A stretch of 64,000 nucleotides of DNA from Melioribacteraceae bacterium (GTDB lineage: Bacteria > Bacteroidota > Ignavibacteria > Ignavibacteriales > Melioribacteraceae): assembly GCA_016927595.1 (NCBI GenBank), contig JAFGMI010000018.1, positions 124,001-188,000 of the forward strand. The letters run 5' to 3'. This document shows, one piece after another, positions 44,401 through 52,381 of this stretch; the stretch's first letter is position 1, and each line of letters starts with the position of its first letter. A program made the translations under genes and the position numbers. A model generated the notes under the pieces. It had not been told where the DNA came from, did not search any database, and saw nothing but the letters and a program-made list of their open reading frames with translations.

Positions 44401-45039
44401 ATGATAAGAGTTTCAATTGTAGAAGACAACAACACCATCAGGGAAGGACTGGCTGCTCTGATCAGAGGGACACAGGATTATATGTGTGTTGGTGTTTACG
44501 TTGATTGTGAATCATTTTTAAGTGAACTAACGACAAAAAAGACCGATGTTGTTCTTATGGATATAAGATTACCTGGAATGAACGGAATTGAGGGAGTAAA
44601 AAAGGCAAAGCTGATAGATCCCGACATCAACATTTTAATGCTTACCATCTACGAAGAGAGTAATGTTGTATTTGAAGCCCTCTGTGCCGGTGCATGCGGT
44701 TACCTTGTTAAAAAAACTCCACCCTCCCGATTGCTGGAAGCCATTAAAGATGCGTATGACGGCGGTTCGCCTATGAGTTCCCACATTGCCAGACAGGTTA
44801 TCACATTGTTTCAAAAGAATGTTAGCATTAATGTAAAAAACGAGGAATACGACTTATCAGAGCGGGAGAAGGAAGTATTAAATTTACTTGCCGAGGGTAA
44901 TAATTATCAGGAAATCGCTGATTCACTTTTCATCAGTGTTGATACAGTCCGTCACCACATCAGGAATATTTATAAGAAACTGCATGTTCATTCACAATCA
45001 GAAGCTGTAGCGAAAGCAATCAGGAAAGGATTAATTTAG
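44401..45039 (+). CDS. NarL/FixJ-family response regulator
   Basis: 212 residues. The receiver domain (about 1-120) has acidic residues EDN near 8-10, phospho-acceptor Asp54 in [12 protein letters not shown], and Lys in YLVKKTPP. The LuxR-type HTH (about 148-212) has [15 protein letters not shown] and [15 protein letters not shown]. It is activated by phosphotransfer from the kinase 26 bp upstream and then binds DNA as a dimer. Targets are unknown. It is the last gene of the operon. The following 850 bp contain no intact gene. Confidence 0.95.
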   Translation: MIRVSIVEDNNTIREGLAALIRGTQDYMCVGVYVDCESFLSELTTKKTDVVLMDIRLPGMNGIEGVKKAKLIDPDINILMLTIYEESNVVFEALCAGACGYLVKKTPPSRLLEAIKDAYDGGSPMSSHIARQVITLFQKNVSINVKNEEYDLSEREKEVLNLLAEGNNYQEIADSLFISVDTVRHHIRNIYKKLHVHSQSEAVAKAIRKGLI

Positions 45040-45216
45040 AATATCAAAACAGCATGATTGTGCGGTTGATTTCCGGACTTTAATCCATTTAATTCAGAGT
45101 GAATTAATAATTTGTCATTACACTGGTTTGATAAACGCACCGGTGATATGTTGAACCTAGTAATTATAAAAATTTGATTCATTAGTTGATTACAGCATTT
45201 ACAGAATCAGTTAAAT

Positions 45217-45324
45217 TTTGGTGCACTCGATAACTTATGATACATTAACCGGGGGGTAAGATGTATCTGGCAAGGACGTAGAATCGGTAATGTTCTTAAA
45301 CCTTGAATACCGGGGTGCACCAAA
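45217..45324. other. Inverted-repeat element, possible structured RNA
   Basis: TTTGGTGCAC (45217-45226) and GTGCACCAAA (45315-45324) are perfect complements enclosing 88 bases. Inside are a second stem, GATACAT/ATGTATC (45239-45245 / 45261-45267), and a third region pairable as AAGGAC/GTTCTT or CGGTA/TACCG. This gives a three-way-junction shape. It lies in the gene-poor stretch after the NarL regulator, and an intrinsic terminator follows 77 bases later on the plus strand. I do not recognise an RNA family. A small mobile element (MITE-like) remnant is the main alternative. Confidence 0.4.
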
Positions 45325-45400
45325 TTCTATAAGATTTACACCTGTCTTTTCAAGAATTATCCGGCATATTCATGCACCTCGGTTTAAGATAAATAAATAT

Positions 45401-45428
45401 AAAGTCCGGCGTAACCGGACTTTTTATT
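45401..45428 (+). terminator. Intrinsic terminator, possibly bidirectional
   Basis: A perfect 9-bp stem, AAAGTCCGG / CCGGACTTT, with loop CGTAA runs straight into TTTTTATT on the plus strand. The minus strand also has a T-rich exit. It could end a plus-strand transcript covering the inverted-repeat element, and on the other strand it may have served the decayed nitroreductase gene. Confidence 0.75.
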
Positions 45429-45530
45429 GTGGAGGTTCACTGAATCCTAATTATAAGTGGATAAACCAAAATAAATAAATTTCATCAATGCAAAAGTCAA
45501 AAAACACTGAACACCGGTAAATATGCCTAA

Positions 45531-45863
45531 CCACTTATCATAGTATATTCTAAGCGGCTTGAATCTCTCATGTGCTGGTTTTTGTTCTGCCGGATGTCCG
45601 ATTGTTACAAGTGAAACCGGTAATATTGTTTCGGGCTATTTAAGATTTTCCCTGCGCTCCTCGCGAATATAGTATTGACTCCATATCATACTGCAATAAT
45701 TCCGAGATAATGAGTTTAAAGAAGCCGGTTCTGTGTTGCAGCAGCGAGTTAATTGAAATATATTCATCTTTCTGTTCAATACTTTATTCTTTGCAGATCA
45801 GAATTGCCATTCTATAAATTTCTTTATAATTTTTCGAATATTTATTGCGTCCAGTAATTCCAT
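45531..45863 (-). pseudogene. Decayed nitroreductase-family gene
   Basis: On the minus strand the ATG at 45863 reads MELLDAINIRKIIKKF, the nitroreductase N-terminus, and then stops. Further along, one frame gives AAATQNRLL, a stop (45716-45718), then THYLGIIAV, a TGA where Trp is expected (45686-45688), then YGVNTIFAR...KILNSP. After a frameshift near 45636 another frame gives PETILPVSLVTIGHPAEQKP (split here as PETILPV and SLVTIGHPAE) and RIYYDKW at 45531-45539. These are successive conserved segments of FMN nitroreductases. The intact gene would need about 510 bp; 333 bp remain, so the middle is deleted. It followed the EamA gene on the same strand. Confidence 0.8.
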
Positions 45864-45891
45864 TCAAGTTTGTAAGATTGTTTTATATTTA

Positions 45892-46734
45892 TTAAATGCT
45901 TAATAAAGCGATCGATATTCCGCCGGTGATTAAAGCTACGATTCCGGCACGATTCATTTTTTCATTCCATATTAAAAACGCGCTGAGCGAAGTAAGTATT
46001 ATAATACCGATATTTGTAACAGGGTAAACTATAACAGCCGGTATCTGAAACAGTGCGCTAATCAAAAAATAGCTGCTGAACAAATTCGGTATTCCAAGTA
46101 AGTTTCCCAGTAAGAACGTCCTCCTTTCGAAACCTCTTTTTCGAATTACATGCAGTATAATGGCAGCAGTAAACGCTGTCCCGAATATTACGAATAGAAA
46201 AAACGACTTGTTATCGAGGGGAAGGTTTTGCTCGAACACTTTCATACCAAAATCAGACACTCCCACCCCGACCAGTACTGCAATCAGGTAAATATATTCC
46301 ATCGGTTTGACATTGCCTGTTTTGATTTTTTTTAGCGACAAGTAAAAGAAATATATAGTAAGGAGTGCCAATGAAAATCCCGTCAACTGAATAAGATCAG
46401 GTTTTTCAGAAAATATTATTACCGACAACAGAAAAGGAATTATAACAGACACTCTCGAACTCACGGTCGCAAGGGCTGTACCCGCAATATTTACTGCTTT
46501 GGAAAAAGCAAAAAATGAAAAAAGGAATAGAAACCCCAGAATTACTCCAGAAACAATAGACCCGGAAGATACCGAAGAGTGTTCCTCTGAAAAGAATAAA
46601 AATAAACTTATAAGTGAAGCAGTGAAATAGTTGCCGGCAAGTAAAAGTAACGCATCGCCTCTTTTTGTATCATTATGCTTTAGTATAAGTGCAATACTTG
46701 TAGAGCAGAATATTGTCAGAAAAATATTGTGCAT
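45892..46734 (-). CDS. EamA/DMT-family transporter
   Basis: 280 residues with ten predicted TM helices in two EamA repeats, for example AVNIAGTALATVSSRVSVIIPFLLSVI (landmarks AVNIAGTA, RVSVIIP) in the first half and PAVIVYPVTNIGIIILTSLSAFLIWNEK near the end (landmarks VYPVTNIG, WNEKM). Drug/metabolite transporters export amino acids, nucleosides or other small molecules. The substrate is unknown. The decayed nitroreductase gene lies directly downstream on the same strand. Confidence 0.85.
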   Translation of the reverse strand: MHNIFLTIFCSTSIALILKHNDTKRGDALLLLAGNYFTASLISLFLFFSEEHSSVSSGSIVSGVILGFLFLFSFFAFSKAVNIAGTALATVSSRVSVIIPFLLSVIIFSEKPDLIQLTGFSLALLTIYFFYLSLKKIKTGNVKPMEYIYLIAVLVGVGVSDFGMKVFEQNLPLDNKSFFLFVIFGTAFTAAIILHVIRKRGFERRTFLLGNLLGIPNLFSSYFLISALFQIPAVIVYPVTNIGIIILTSLSAFLIWNEKMNRAGIVALITGGISIALLSI

Positions 46735-46824
46735 TTCTAAGGCTTTAAATTATTTTCAGTTATTATAAATATAGAATGTTTGAACAAGAAAAAATATATT
46801 TCAATCACTATATTATACACCGGA

Positions 46825-47493
46825 ATGAATCGTGAAGAATTATACAGACTTAGATCTTGTTTTCCTGAAACACCGGGCATACTGGGTAAGGATGAATTTT
46901 TTAATTCAGCTGTGCTTATCCCTCTGATAGAACTGGATAATCATTTCCATCTTCTCTTCGAAAAGAGAGCCGCTAATATACGGCAGGGAGGTGAAATTTG
47001 TTTCCCCGGTGGAGAGTTCGACCGGGCAATTGATACATCGTTTGAAGACACTGCCCTCAGGGAAACCGAAGAAGAGATAGGTATTAAACGAGATTCAATT
47101 GAAGTAATCGGCTGCATGGATACACTTATCGGACCGAGAGGTATAACTGTTGATTCATGCGTCGGTATATTAAATATTCATTCACTGAATGAAATAAACA
47201 TAGATAAAAAAGAGGTTGAAAAAATATTTTCGGTTCCTGTTTCTTATTTCAGGAATAATAAGCCGGAAAATTACAAAATTGTTTCTGAGAACAGTCTTCG
47301 CTTTTTCAACTCAAATGGTATTGAAGAAAATCTGATCCCCATAAAGTCAAATGGTCCTGATGATAAAAGGGATACAACTTATACATTTACTACAAGAAAC
47401 GTATTAGTATATAAAATTAATGGTGAGGTAATCTGGGGAATCACCGCACGTCTTGTATATGAACTGGTTAAAAAAATAAATTCGCTAAGCTAG
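46825..47493 (+). CDS. Nudix hydrolase, CoA-pyrophosphatase-like
   Basis: 222 residues from the ATG at 46825 (MNREELYRL). A TTG at 46780 would add 15 residues unlike the family. The Nudix box reads GGEFDRAID...ALRETEEEIGI, with all catalytic Glu residues, preceded by RQGGEICFPGG, a motif of the NudL/CoA-pyrophosphatase group (UPF0035-type landmark before the box). It would cleave a nucleoside-diphosphate derivative, possibly coenzyme A, in the cytoplasm. It is monocistronic. Confidence 0.88.
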   Translation: MNREELYRLRSCFPETPGILGKDEFFNSAVLIPLIELDNHFHLLFEKRAANIRQGGEICFPGGEFDRAIDTSFEDTALRETEEEIGIKRDSIEVIGCMDTLIGPRGITVDSCVGILNIHSLNEINIDKKEVEKIFSVPVSYFRNNKPENYKIVSENSLRFFNSNGIEENLIPIKSNGPDDKRDTTYTFTTRNVLVYKINGEVIWGITARLVYELVKKINSLS

Positions 47494-47511
47494 TATTCAC
47501 AATGCATACTA

Positions 47512-47533
47512 TGAAAAAGCCCCTCCCGGGGCT
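47512..47533 (-). terminator. Intrinsic terminator of the outer-membrane protein gene
   Basis: On the minus strand AGCCCC, loop GGGA, GGGGCT is followed by TTTTTCAT, a short strong stem with T-run just after the stop at 47540. It also lies 25 bp past the convergent Nudix stop and may serve both genes. Confidence 0.8.
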
Positions 47534-47539
47534 GAAACA

Positions 47540-48238
47540 TTAAAAGAATAAAGACACACCAAGATGGAACGTCAATAAATCCGTCATTGCTTTTGTAGGT
47601 GTAAAGTAGATTTTACCTTCGTCAAAATCAACTTCGGTGTTTTCGACGGTTACAAACTCAGCTTCACCACCTCTGGTATAACGTACTTTCAGATCGAGGT
47701 AAAGATCGGATGTGGGAAGCGGTGTTAAGCTTATTAAAAAACCTGCTCCTGCTCCATAACTATATGTAAAATCACTGAAACTGTCATCTTTCTGAAATTT
47801 ATCTTCATCAAAATCATAGTCGTCGGTATCGACCATTTTAACAGTTGCATCTGTCCAAAGCAAATTACCACCGCCAAGAATTTCTACATATGGTTTAAAC
47901 GGACCGGTGAAAGGAGCAAGCTGCAGAAAAACATGAAACTGAGCCATATTGCTACTCAACTCCGATGATTGCTTAACATCGAAAAAACCATATTTCACTT
48001 TCTTTTCCTTTTCGCTTGTGGAGAAGACAAGAAAATTTCCACTTAATCCTATTACAATCGGGCTTGTTACCCCCGGTGAAGGAAAAGTGCCCTGTAATTG
48101 TAAACCAAATCCGATATTATCATTCTGGGTTTTAAATTCTTTCTGAGGCGCACCCACGATAAAACTTCCGCCGAATGTTTGTGAGAACAAGCCGATAGGC
48201 AGGAAAAATAAAAATGAAGCCAGCAAGATTTTTTTCAT
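47540..48238 (-). CDS. Outer-membrane beta-barrel protein
   Basis: 232 residues. It has a signal peptide (about 1-19, ending GLFSQ), then alternating hydrophobic/aromatic beta-strands with Gly-rich turns, such as YSYGAGAGFLISL and LYLDLKVRYTRGG, ending ...FHLGVSLFF with the terminal Phe expected of a barrel. The length fits an 8-stranded OmpA/OmpW-like barrel. An acidic loop near residues 130-155 (DTDDYDFDEDKF) may bind cations. Function unknown. It has its own terminator. Confidence 0.8.
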   Translation of the reverse strand: MKKILLASFLFFLPIGLFSQTFGGSFIVGAPQKEFKTQNDNIGFGLQLQGTFPSPGVTSPIVIGLSGNFLVFSTSEKEKKVKYGFFDVKQSSELSSNMAQFHVFLQLAPFTGPFKPYVEILGGGNLLWTDATVKMVDTDDYDFDEDKFQKDDSFSDFTYSYGAGAGFLISLTPLPTSDLYLDLKVRYTRGGEAEFVTVENTEVDFDEGKIYFTPTKAMTDLLTFHLGVSLFF

Positions 48239-48335
48239 TTCTTCCCCGATAAGTTATTAATCGAATAAAAACGCGAACCTAATATTGCTAAAAAAGTGTT
48301 TTGATTCAAAGACCCGGTGGGAGAATTTTTAAAAA

Positions 48336-48363
48336 AATCGGGGGAGTGATTTTTGGCTCCCCC
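48336..48363 (-). terminator. Intrinsic terminator of the SlyD-like gene
   Basis: On the minus strand GGGGGAG, a 10-base loop and CTCCCCC form a 7-bp GC-rich stem followed by GATTTTTTT, a classic terminator 12 bases after the stop codon at 48376. Confidence 0.9.
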
Positions 48364-48375
48364 ATACAGACTAAT

Positions 48376-48810
48376 TTATTCTATCTCAATTAATTCCATC
48401 TCAAAGATAAGGGTTTCGCCTGCAAGACTGTGATTGGCATCGAGAGTAACAGTTTCGCCCTTCACATCAGTAACAGTTACAGTTACCACACCGCCGTCCT
48501 GTCTGGTTAAATTATACTGATCCCCCTGTTTCGGATCAACATCGCTGCCGAATTTTTCTTTGGGCACATCAAGAACGAGTTCGTTCATTCTGGGTCCGTA
48601 AGCTTCTTCCGGAGGTATTTCAACCGTTTTTTTCTCTCCAACTGACATATTCAGCACGGCATTGTCGAAACCTGAAATTACCTCGCCTGACCCGACCCGG
48701 AATTTTAACGGTTCTCTTTCAATCGAAGTGTCAAAGACAGTACCGTTTTTTAATCTGCCTGTATAATGTACCTTGACTGTATTTCCGTTTTGAACATTGC
48801 TCATACTCAT
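48376..48810 (-). CDS. SlyD-like FKBP-type peptidyl-prolyl isomerase
   Basis: 144 residues. The N-terminal FKBP part has VKVHYTGRLKNGTVFDTS and ends EMELIEI. The insert-in-flap domain (about 70-125) is visible from AYGPRMNELVLDVPKEKF to TLDANHSLAGETLIF (landmarks AYGPR, DANHSLAG), the pattern of SlyD. The His-rich C-terminal metal tail of E. coli SlyD is absent, so this is a short SlpA/SlyD-type enzyme. It speeds up Xaa-Pro isomerisation and acts as a folding helper in the cytoplasm. An AGGAG lies a few bases upstream of the ATG. Confidence 0.93.
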   Translation of the reverse strand: MSMSNVQNGNTVKVHYTGRLKNGTVFDTSIEREPLKFRVGSGEVISGFDNAVLNMSVGEKKTVEIPPEEAYGPRMNELVLDVPKEKFGSDVDPKQGDQYNLTRQDGGVVTVTVTDVKGETVTLDANHSLAGETLIFEMELIEIE

Positions 48811-48984
48811 CTCCTTTTATTAAAAAATACAAAACTTAAAAACCATGTATAATAGTTTTAATAATCAAAAATAAACCTGAGGATTTTCGAACGATGCAGT
48901 GTTGGATTATGAAACGAAGATCAAAGGTTAAGTGATTGATTTACACTTTACAAGATACCAAATCTTTAAAAATTATGCCAATAA

Positions 48985-49020
48985 ATGAAAAAATATGACG
49001 ACTCCGCAAAAAGTGCGGGT
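48985..49020 (-). terminator. Intrinsic terminator downstream of the micropeptide frame
   Basis: On the minus strand GACCCGCA, a 5-base loop and TGCGGAGTC (one bulged base) form an 8-bp stem followed by GTCATATTTTTTC. It lies 26 bases after the stop of the 28-codon frame at 49047-49133, with no other minus-strand gene it could serve. Confidence 0.6.
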
Positions 49021-49046
49021 CAATTGAATAACTATTTGATACTAAC

Positions 49047-49133
49047 TTAATTCGCAGCCAATGCAATAAGACTGCCGAATGTTAATATCAACAGTGAGAA
49101 ATAGAATAATATGTTCTTGAAAATTGCGTTCAT
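49047..49133 (-). CDS. Candidate 28-residue single-TM micropeptide
   Basis: The frame MNAIFKNILFYFSLLILTFG continues with SLIALAAN and a TAA stop. Residues about 6-26 form one uninterrupted hydrophobic helix, preceded by a Lys at position 6. This is the usual shape of small bacterial membrane peptides (regulatory or toxin-like). A terminator lies 26 bases after the stop. There is no convincing SD sequence, so translation is uncertain. The surrounding 48811-49524 region (714 bp) contains no other gene that I can support. Confidence 0.45.
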   Translation of the reverse strand: MNAIFKNILFYFSLLILTFGSLIALAAN

Positions 49134-49244
49134 AGCCGGGTATATATTTAAAATTAACACTCTATAATCGAAAATAATTTCCTGCTTTTTAGCAAAAAAA
49201 GTTTTTTCTTCTGAATCTTTTTGACGTTTTTTTAATCAAACTTG

Positions 49245-49273
49245 TTTTAACATTAATACTATTTTAACATTAA
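49245..49273. repeat. Direct repeat TTTTAACATTAA, two copies
   Basis: Identical 12-mers lie at 49245-49256 and 49262-49273 (17-bp period) in the spacer between the micropeptide frame and the rhodanese gene, 250 bp before the latter. They contain the same TTAACA core as the elements near 11592 and 54285. They may be a transcription-factor site, but AT-rich chance repetition is possible. Confidence 0.35.
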
Positions 49274-49524
49274 ATCTTACGGGAAAGTATAGCTTATACT
49301 TATTTATGAATATAAATGCAACAAAATTTGATTTCTGATAAATGTATTCCCAACATGGAAGATGTATGCTGTCCATCGTACGGTTTTCAAGACAACGGGA
49401 AACTAATATCAACATTAAGTTAATCGACGGGTAGTCCGCAGTTGTACTGACAGAAACCGCGGAATACTAGTTTAAGCATGAAGCTATTTATCCGGTTCAT
49501 ACGGATTGAATTGAGGGTAAAGTA

Positions 49525-49923
49525 ATGAGATTAAGAAACCTATTATTAATTATTTTAATTACTGCTATACATGCAGTAAGCTGCGCTCAGAATTCAGAAT
49601 CAGAATCTATCACCGTGGACAGTTTAAAACAGCGTATGAACAATGATTCTACACTGGTCATCCTGGATGTAAGAACCAAAGCCGAACTGAGCGGCCCGCT
49701 TGGTCATCTAGACGGAGTAATTCACATCCCTGTGCATGAATTGCACAACAGAATTACCGAGCTGAATAAATTTAAGGAGAAAGAAATAGCCGTTATTTGC
49801 AGAACAGGAAACAGATCGGGGGCAGCCACTGCATTATTAAACAACAAAGGTTATAAAGCGTTGAATGTTCTCGGAGGTATGGTAGAGTGGAGGAATAAGT
49901 TCGGGTACGAGGAAAAAAAATAA
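49525..49923 (+). CDS. Exported rhodanese-domain lipoprotein
   Basis: 132 residues. The signal peptide ends in AVSCAQ, a lipobox with Cys20. A single rhodanese domain (about 35-128) has VILDVRTKAEL near the start and the active-site loop CRTGNRSG with Cys about 92. It likely transfers sulfur from a sulfane donor in the periplasm, or binds persulfide. The 5' region has a small hairpin ATCCG/CGGAT at 49489-49505 just before the GAGGG ribosome-binding site. It converges on phoU, with 16 bp between the stops. Confidence 0.9.
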   Translation: MRLRNLLLIILITAIHAVSCAQNSESESITVDSLKQRMNNDSTLVILDVRTKAELSGPLGHLDGVIHIPVHELHNRITELNKFKEKEIAVICRTGNRSGAATALLNNKGYKALNVLGGMVEWRNKFGYEEKK

Positions 49924-49939
49924 ACAAATTTAATAGTTG

Positions 49940-50623
49940 TTAAATGTCATCCAGAGAGTTGATGTCATCGCTATCCAGATGTTTCAGACTTTTTGAGCTA
50001 ACAATAAAATAAACCTCTTTACCTATATTAGTTGCATGATCTCCAATACGCTCAAGTTCCTCGAGAATTGAATTAATTTTCATCGCCTCATCAATTATTG
50101 CAGGATCTTCCTTCATAATTTCAACCAATTTGTTCTGGCTGAAATCAACCAATCGGTCAAGATTCTCTTCATGAACAAACAGATTTTTTGCCAGGTCGGT
50201 ATCGTTATTTATAAACGAATCGAATGCAAGTTTGAGCATATGTTTAATTTCACCGGCAATCTTTTCAAATTTAATATTAGATAGTATTTTGTCCTGCAGT
50301 TTCAGTTCATCGGCAGTTCTTGATATATTAACAGCCAGGTCTCCGATTCTTTCCAGATTAATATTTATTTTCATCGCCGATAGCAGCAGTCTTAAATCAA
50401 CAGCAACCGGTTGATTAAGAGCGATAATTCTGTGTATTATTCTGTCAATTTTTAAATCAAATTTATCTACTCTCCGGTCTGCAATTTCTATTTCATTAAC
50501 AACGGTATTTTTTCCCGAAACAATTTCTTCAATTGCCTTATCGACCTGATCGTCAACCAGACTGCACATTTTTATCAGCCTTGTTTTCAATTTTTCGATA
50601 TGAATATCAATCGGTCTTTCCAT
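49940..50623 (-). CDS. phoU: Phosphate signalling protein PhoU
   Basis: 227 residues, all helical, with two PhoU repeats: RRVDKFDLKIDRIIHRIIALNQPVA in the first and LEELERIGDHATNIGKEV in the second (landmarks ALNQPVA, ERIGDHATNIG), plus LERIGDLAVNI in the first repeat. These are the metal-binding E-x-D/D-x2-N motifs. PhoU restrains phosphate uptake and connects PstB to the PhoR sensor kinase. It is the last gene of the pst operon, 7 bp after pstB. No phoR or phoB is in the window. Confidence 0.95.
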   Translation of the reverse strand: MERPIDIHIEKLKTRLIKMCSLVDDQVDKAIEEIVSGKNTVVNEIEIADRRVDKFDLKIDRIIHRIIALNQPVAVDLRLLLSAMKININLERIGDLAVNISRTADELKLQDKILSNIKFEKIAGEIKHMLKLAFDSFINNDTDLAKNLFVHEENLDRLVDFSQNKLVEIMKEDPAIIDEAMKINSILEELERIGDHATNIGKEVYFIVSSKSLKHLDSDDINSLDDI

Positions 50624-50630
50624 ATTCTTT

Positions 50631-51389
50631 TTACCCGAATCTTCCTGTAATATAATCTTCCGTTTGTTTATTGATCGGATTAGTGAACATTTTAGGTGTC
50701 CTTCCGAATTCTATCAGCTGTCCCATATATAAAAAAGCCGTGTAATCGCTTACCCTTGCTGCCTGCTGCATGTTATGAGTAACAAGTAATATGGTATATT
50801 CGTTCTTCAACTCTAAGATCAGCTCTTCAATTTTTGCGGTTGAAATCGGATCAAGCGCACTAGCCGGTTCGTCCATTAACAGTATACTCGGCTCTGCTGC
50901 TAAAGTACGGGCGATACAAAGTCTCTGCTGCTGACCAGCAGACAAGTTAAGGGCGTTAGAGTTTAATTTGTCTTTTATTTCCTTCCAGATTGCAGCCTGA
51001 GTGCATACTCTTTCAACAATTTCATCTAGAATACCTTTTTCATTAATACCCTGAAGCGTAGGGGCAAATACGATATTTTCGTAAATCGATTTCGGGAACA
51101 GATTCGAGTTTTGAAATACCATACCAACTAGTTTGCGCAGTTTAACCAGATCGATATTCTTATCATAAATATTGATACCGTCAATAAGCACTTCCCCTTT
51201 ATGTAAAAATCCTTTTATCAGTTCATTCATTCTGTTTATAGTACGCAAAAGACTCGTTTTGCCGCAACCAGAAGGACCTATAATCGAAGTAACCTTGTTT
51301 GATTGAATTTCAAGGTTAATTTTATTTAATGCCTGAACGTAATTGAAGAAAACGCTTAAATTTTTTATTTCAATCTTGGTATCCTTCAT
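50631..51389 (-). CDS. pstB: Phosphate ABC transporter ATPase PstB
   Basis: 252 residues. Walker A is GPSGCGKTS (near 38-46). The signature motif is LSAGQQQR, Walker B is [12 protein letters not shown], and the switch His lies in [10 protein letters not shown]. The C-terminus, [14 protein letters not shown] and [10 protein letters not shown], is diagnostic of PstB. It energises phosphate import through PstCA. It follows pstA by 5 bp. Confidence 0.97.
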   Translation of the reverse strand: MKDTKIEIKNLSVFFNYVQALNKINLEIQSNKVTSIIGPSGCGKTSLLRTINRMNELIKGFLHKGEVLIDGINIYDKNIDLVKLRKLVGMVFQNSNLFPKSIYENIVFAPTLQGINEKGILDEIVERVCTQAAIWKEIKDKLNSNALNLSAGQQQRLCIARTLAAEPSILLMDEPASALDPISTAKIEELILELKNEYTILLVTHNMQQAARVSDYTAFLYMGQLIEFGRTPKMFTNPINKQTEDYITGRFG

Positions 51390-51394
51390 TTTGA

Positions 51395-52381
51395 TTAATA
51401 TCCTCTAAGTCCTTCCAGATTTTTCCTGAATTTAATTCTGTAGATTATCGCTGTCATATTAAGTAAGAGCGTAAGAAACACCAAAACTGTTGCTGTACCA
51501 TATTGCAGTGGTTTAGTTAAAGTCGGGTTGGTTGATTGGGTTGTTAAAACAAAAATATGATACGAAAGGTACATAAATTGTTCGGCAGGATTAATCATTG
51601 GAATTGCAAACAGACCCAGATCGAGATAAGTAACAGGCAGGTCGGGTAAAAAGAATGCACAACCCAAAAACAGTAGTGGGGCAGTCTCCCCGGCTGCTCT
51701 GCTAATCGAGAGTATTATTCCAGTAAGAATACCGGATCTTGCCTGTGGAAGCACGATTGTTTTTATCATTTCCCACCTAGTACTGCCCAGACTTATCGCA
51801 GCATATCTCTGGATATCCGGAACAGATTTAAGAGCTTCTACGGTTGTAACAATAATTAGTGGCAGGACAAGAACTCCCAGTGTTGCCGAAGCCCACAGCA
51901 TTGCAGGTTTACCCAGCAGCATCCCGGTGTTAAAAACTTCGTCGAGGTTTTTACCAACAAACAAAACGAAAAATCCGAGTCCGAACAGTCCTATCACAAT
52001 TGAAGGAACACCTGCAAGTGTATTTATGCTTATGGTTATTATTCTAGCCAGCCAACGGTCTTTTATATATTCATTAATATAAACTGCTGCAAATATCCCA
52101 AGAGGAACGGTTATTACTATCATCAGAAAAATCACCGCAAGCGTACCAAAAACTGCCGGTCCAATACCGCCTTCAGTCATATTATTCCTGGGAGCAGACA
52201 GGAGGAATTCCCAGTTAATTACCTTAATACCATTAGCGAATATATACATGAGAACTGAAGCAAGCAGCAGTACAACTGTATACGAAATTATTCTTATTCC
52301 AAGTATTGGAATGTTGCCGGTGAAATTCTTTTTAAACTCTCCGGTATGGTTGGGTTTCAATATTTCAGCTGCATTTTTCAA
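51395..52381 (-). CDS. pstA: Phosphate ABC transporter permease PstA
   Basis: 328 residues. Six TM helices are preceded by a 25-residue cytoplasmic tail. The permease signature [23 protein letters not shown] (landmarks [15 protein letters not shown]) is the EAA-type coupling loop to PstB, and [18 protein letters not shown] is typical of PstA. Its start overlaps the pstC stop by 4 bp, indicating translational coupling. Confidence 0.96.
   Translation of the reverse strand: MKNAAEILKPNHTGEFKKNFTGNIPILGIRIISYTVVLLLASVLMYIFANGIKVINWEFLLSAPRNNMTEGGIGPAVFGTLAVIFLMIVITVPLGIFAAVYINEYIKDRWLARIITISINTLAGVPSIVIGLFGLGFFVLFVGKNLDEVFNTGMLLGKPAMLWASATLGVLVLPLIIVTTVEALKSVPDIQRYAAISLGSTRWEMIKTIVLPQARSGILTGIILSISRAAGETAPLLFLGCAFFLPDLPVTYLDLGLFAIPMINPAEQFMYLSYHIFVLTTQSTNPTLTKPLQYGTATVLVFLTLLLNMTAIIYRIKFRKNLEGLRGY

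Noticed and set aside
45290-45478. 62-residue plus-strand frame
   Set aside because: It runs through the inverted-repeat element and the terminator, so it is probably non-coding.
45686-45688. TGA at an expected Trp as evidence of stop-codon recoding
   Set aside because: The same remnant also has a TAA stop, a frameshift and a deletion, and all other genes use TGA as a normal stop.
49430-49505. Riboswitch in the rhodanese leader
   Set aside because: CCGC/GCGG and ATCCG/CGGAT pairings exist, but no known riboswitch core is recognisable and the stems are short.
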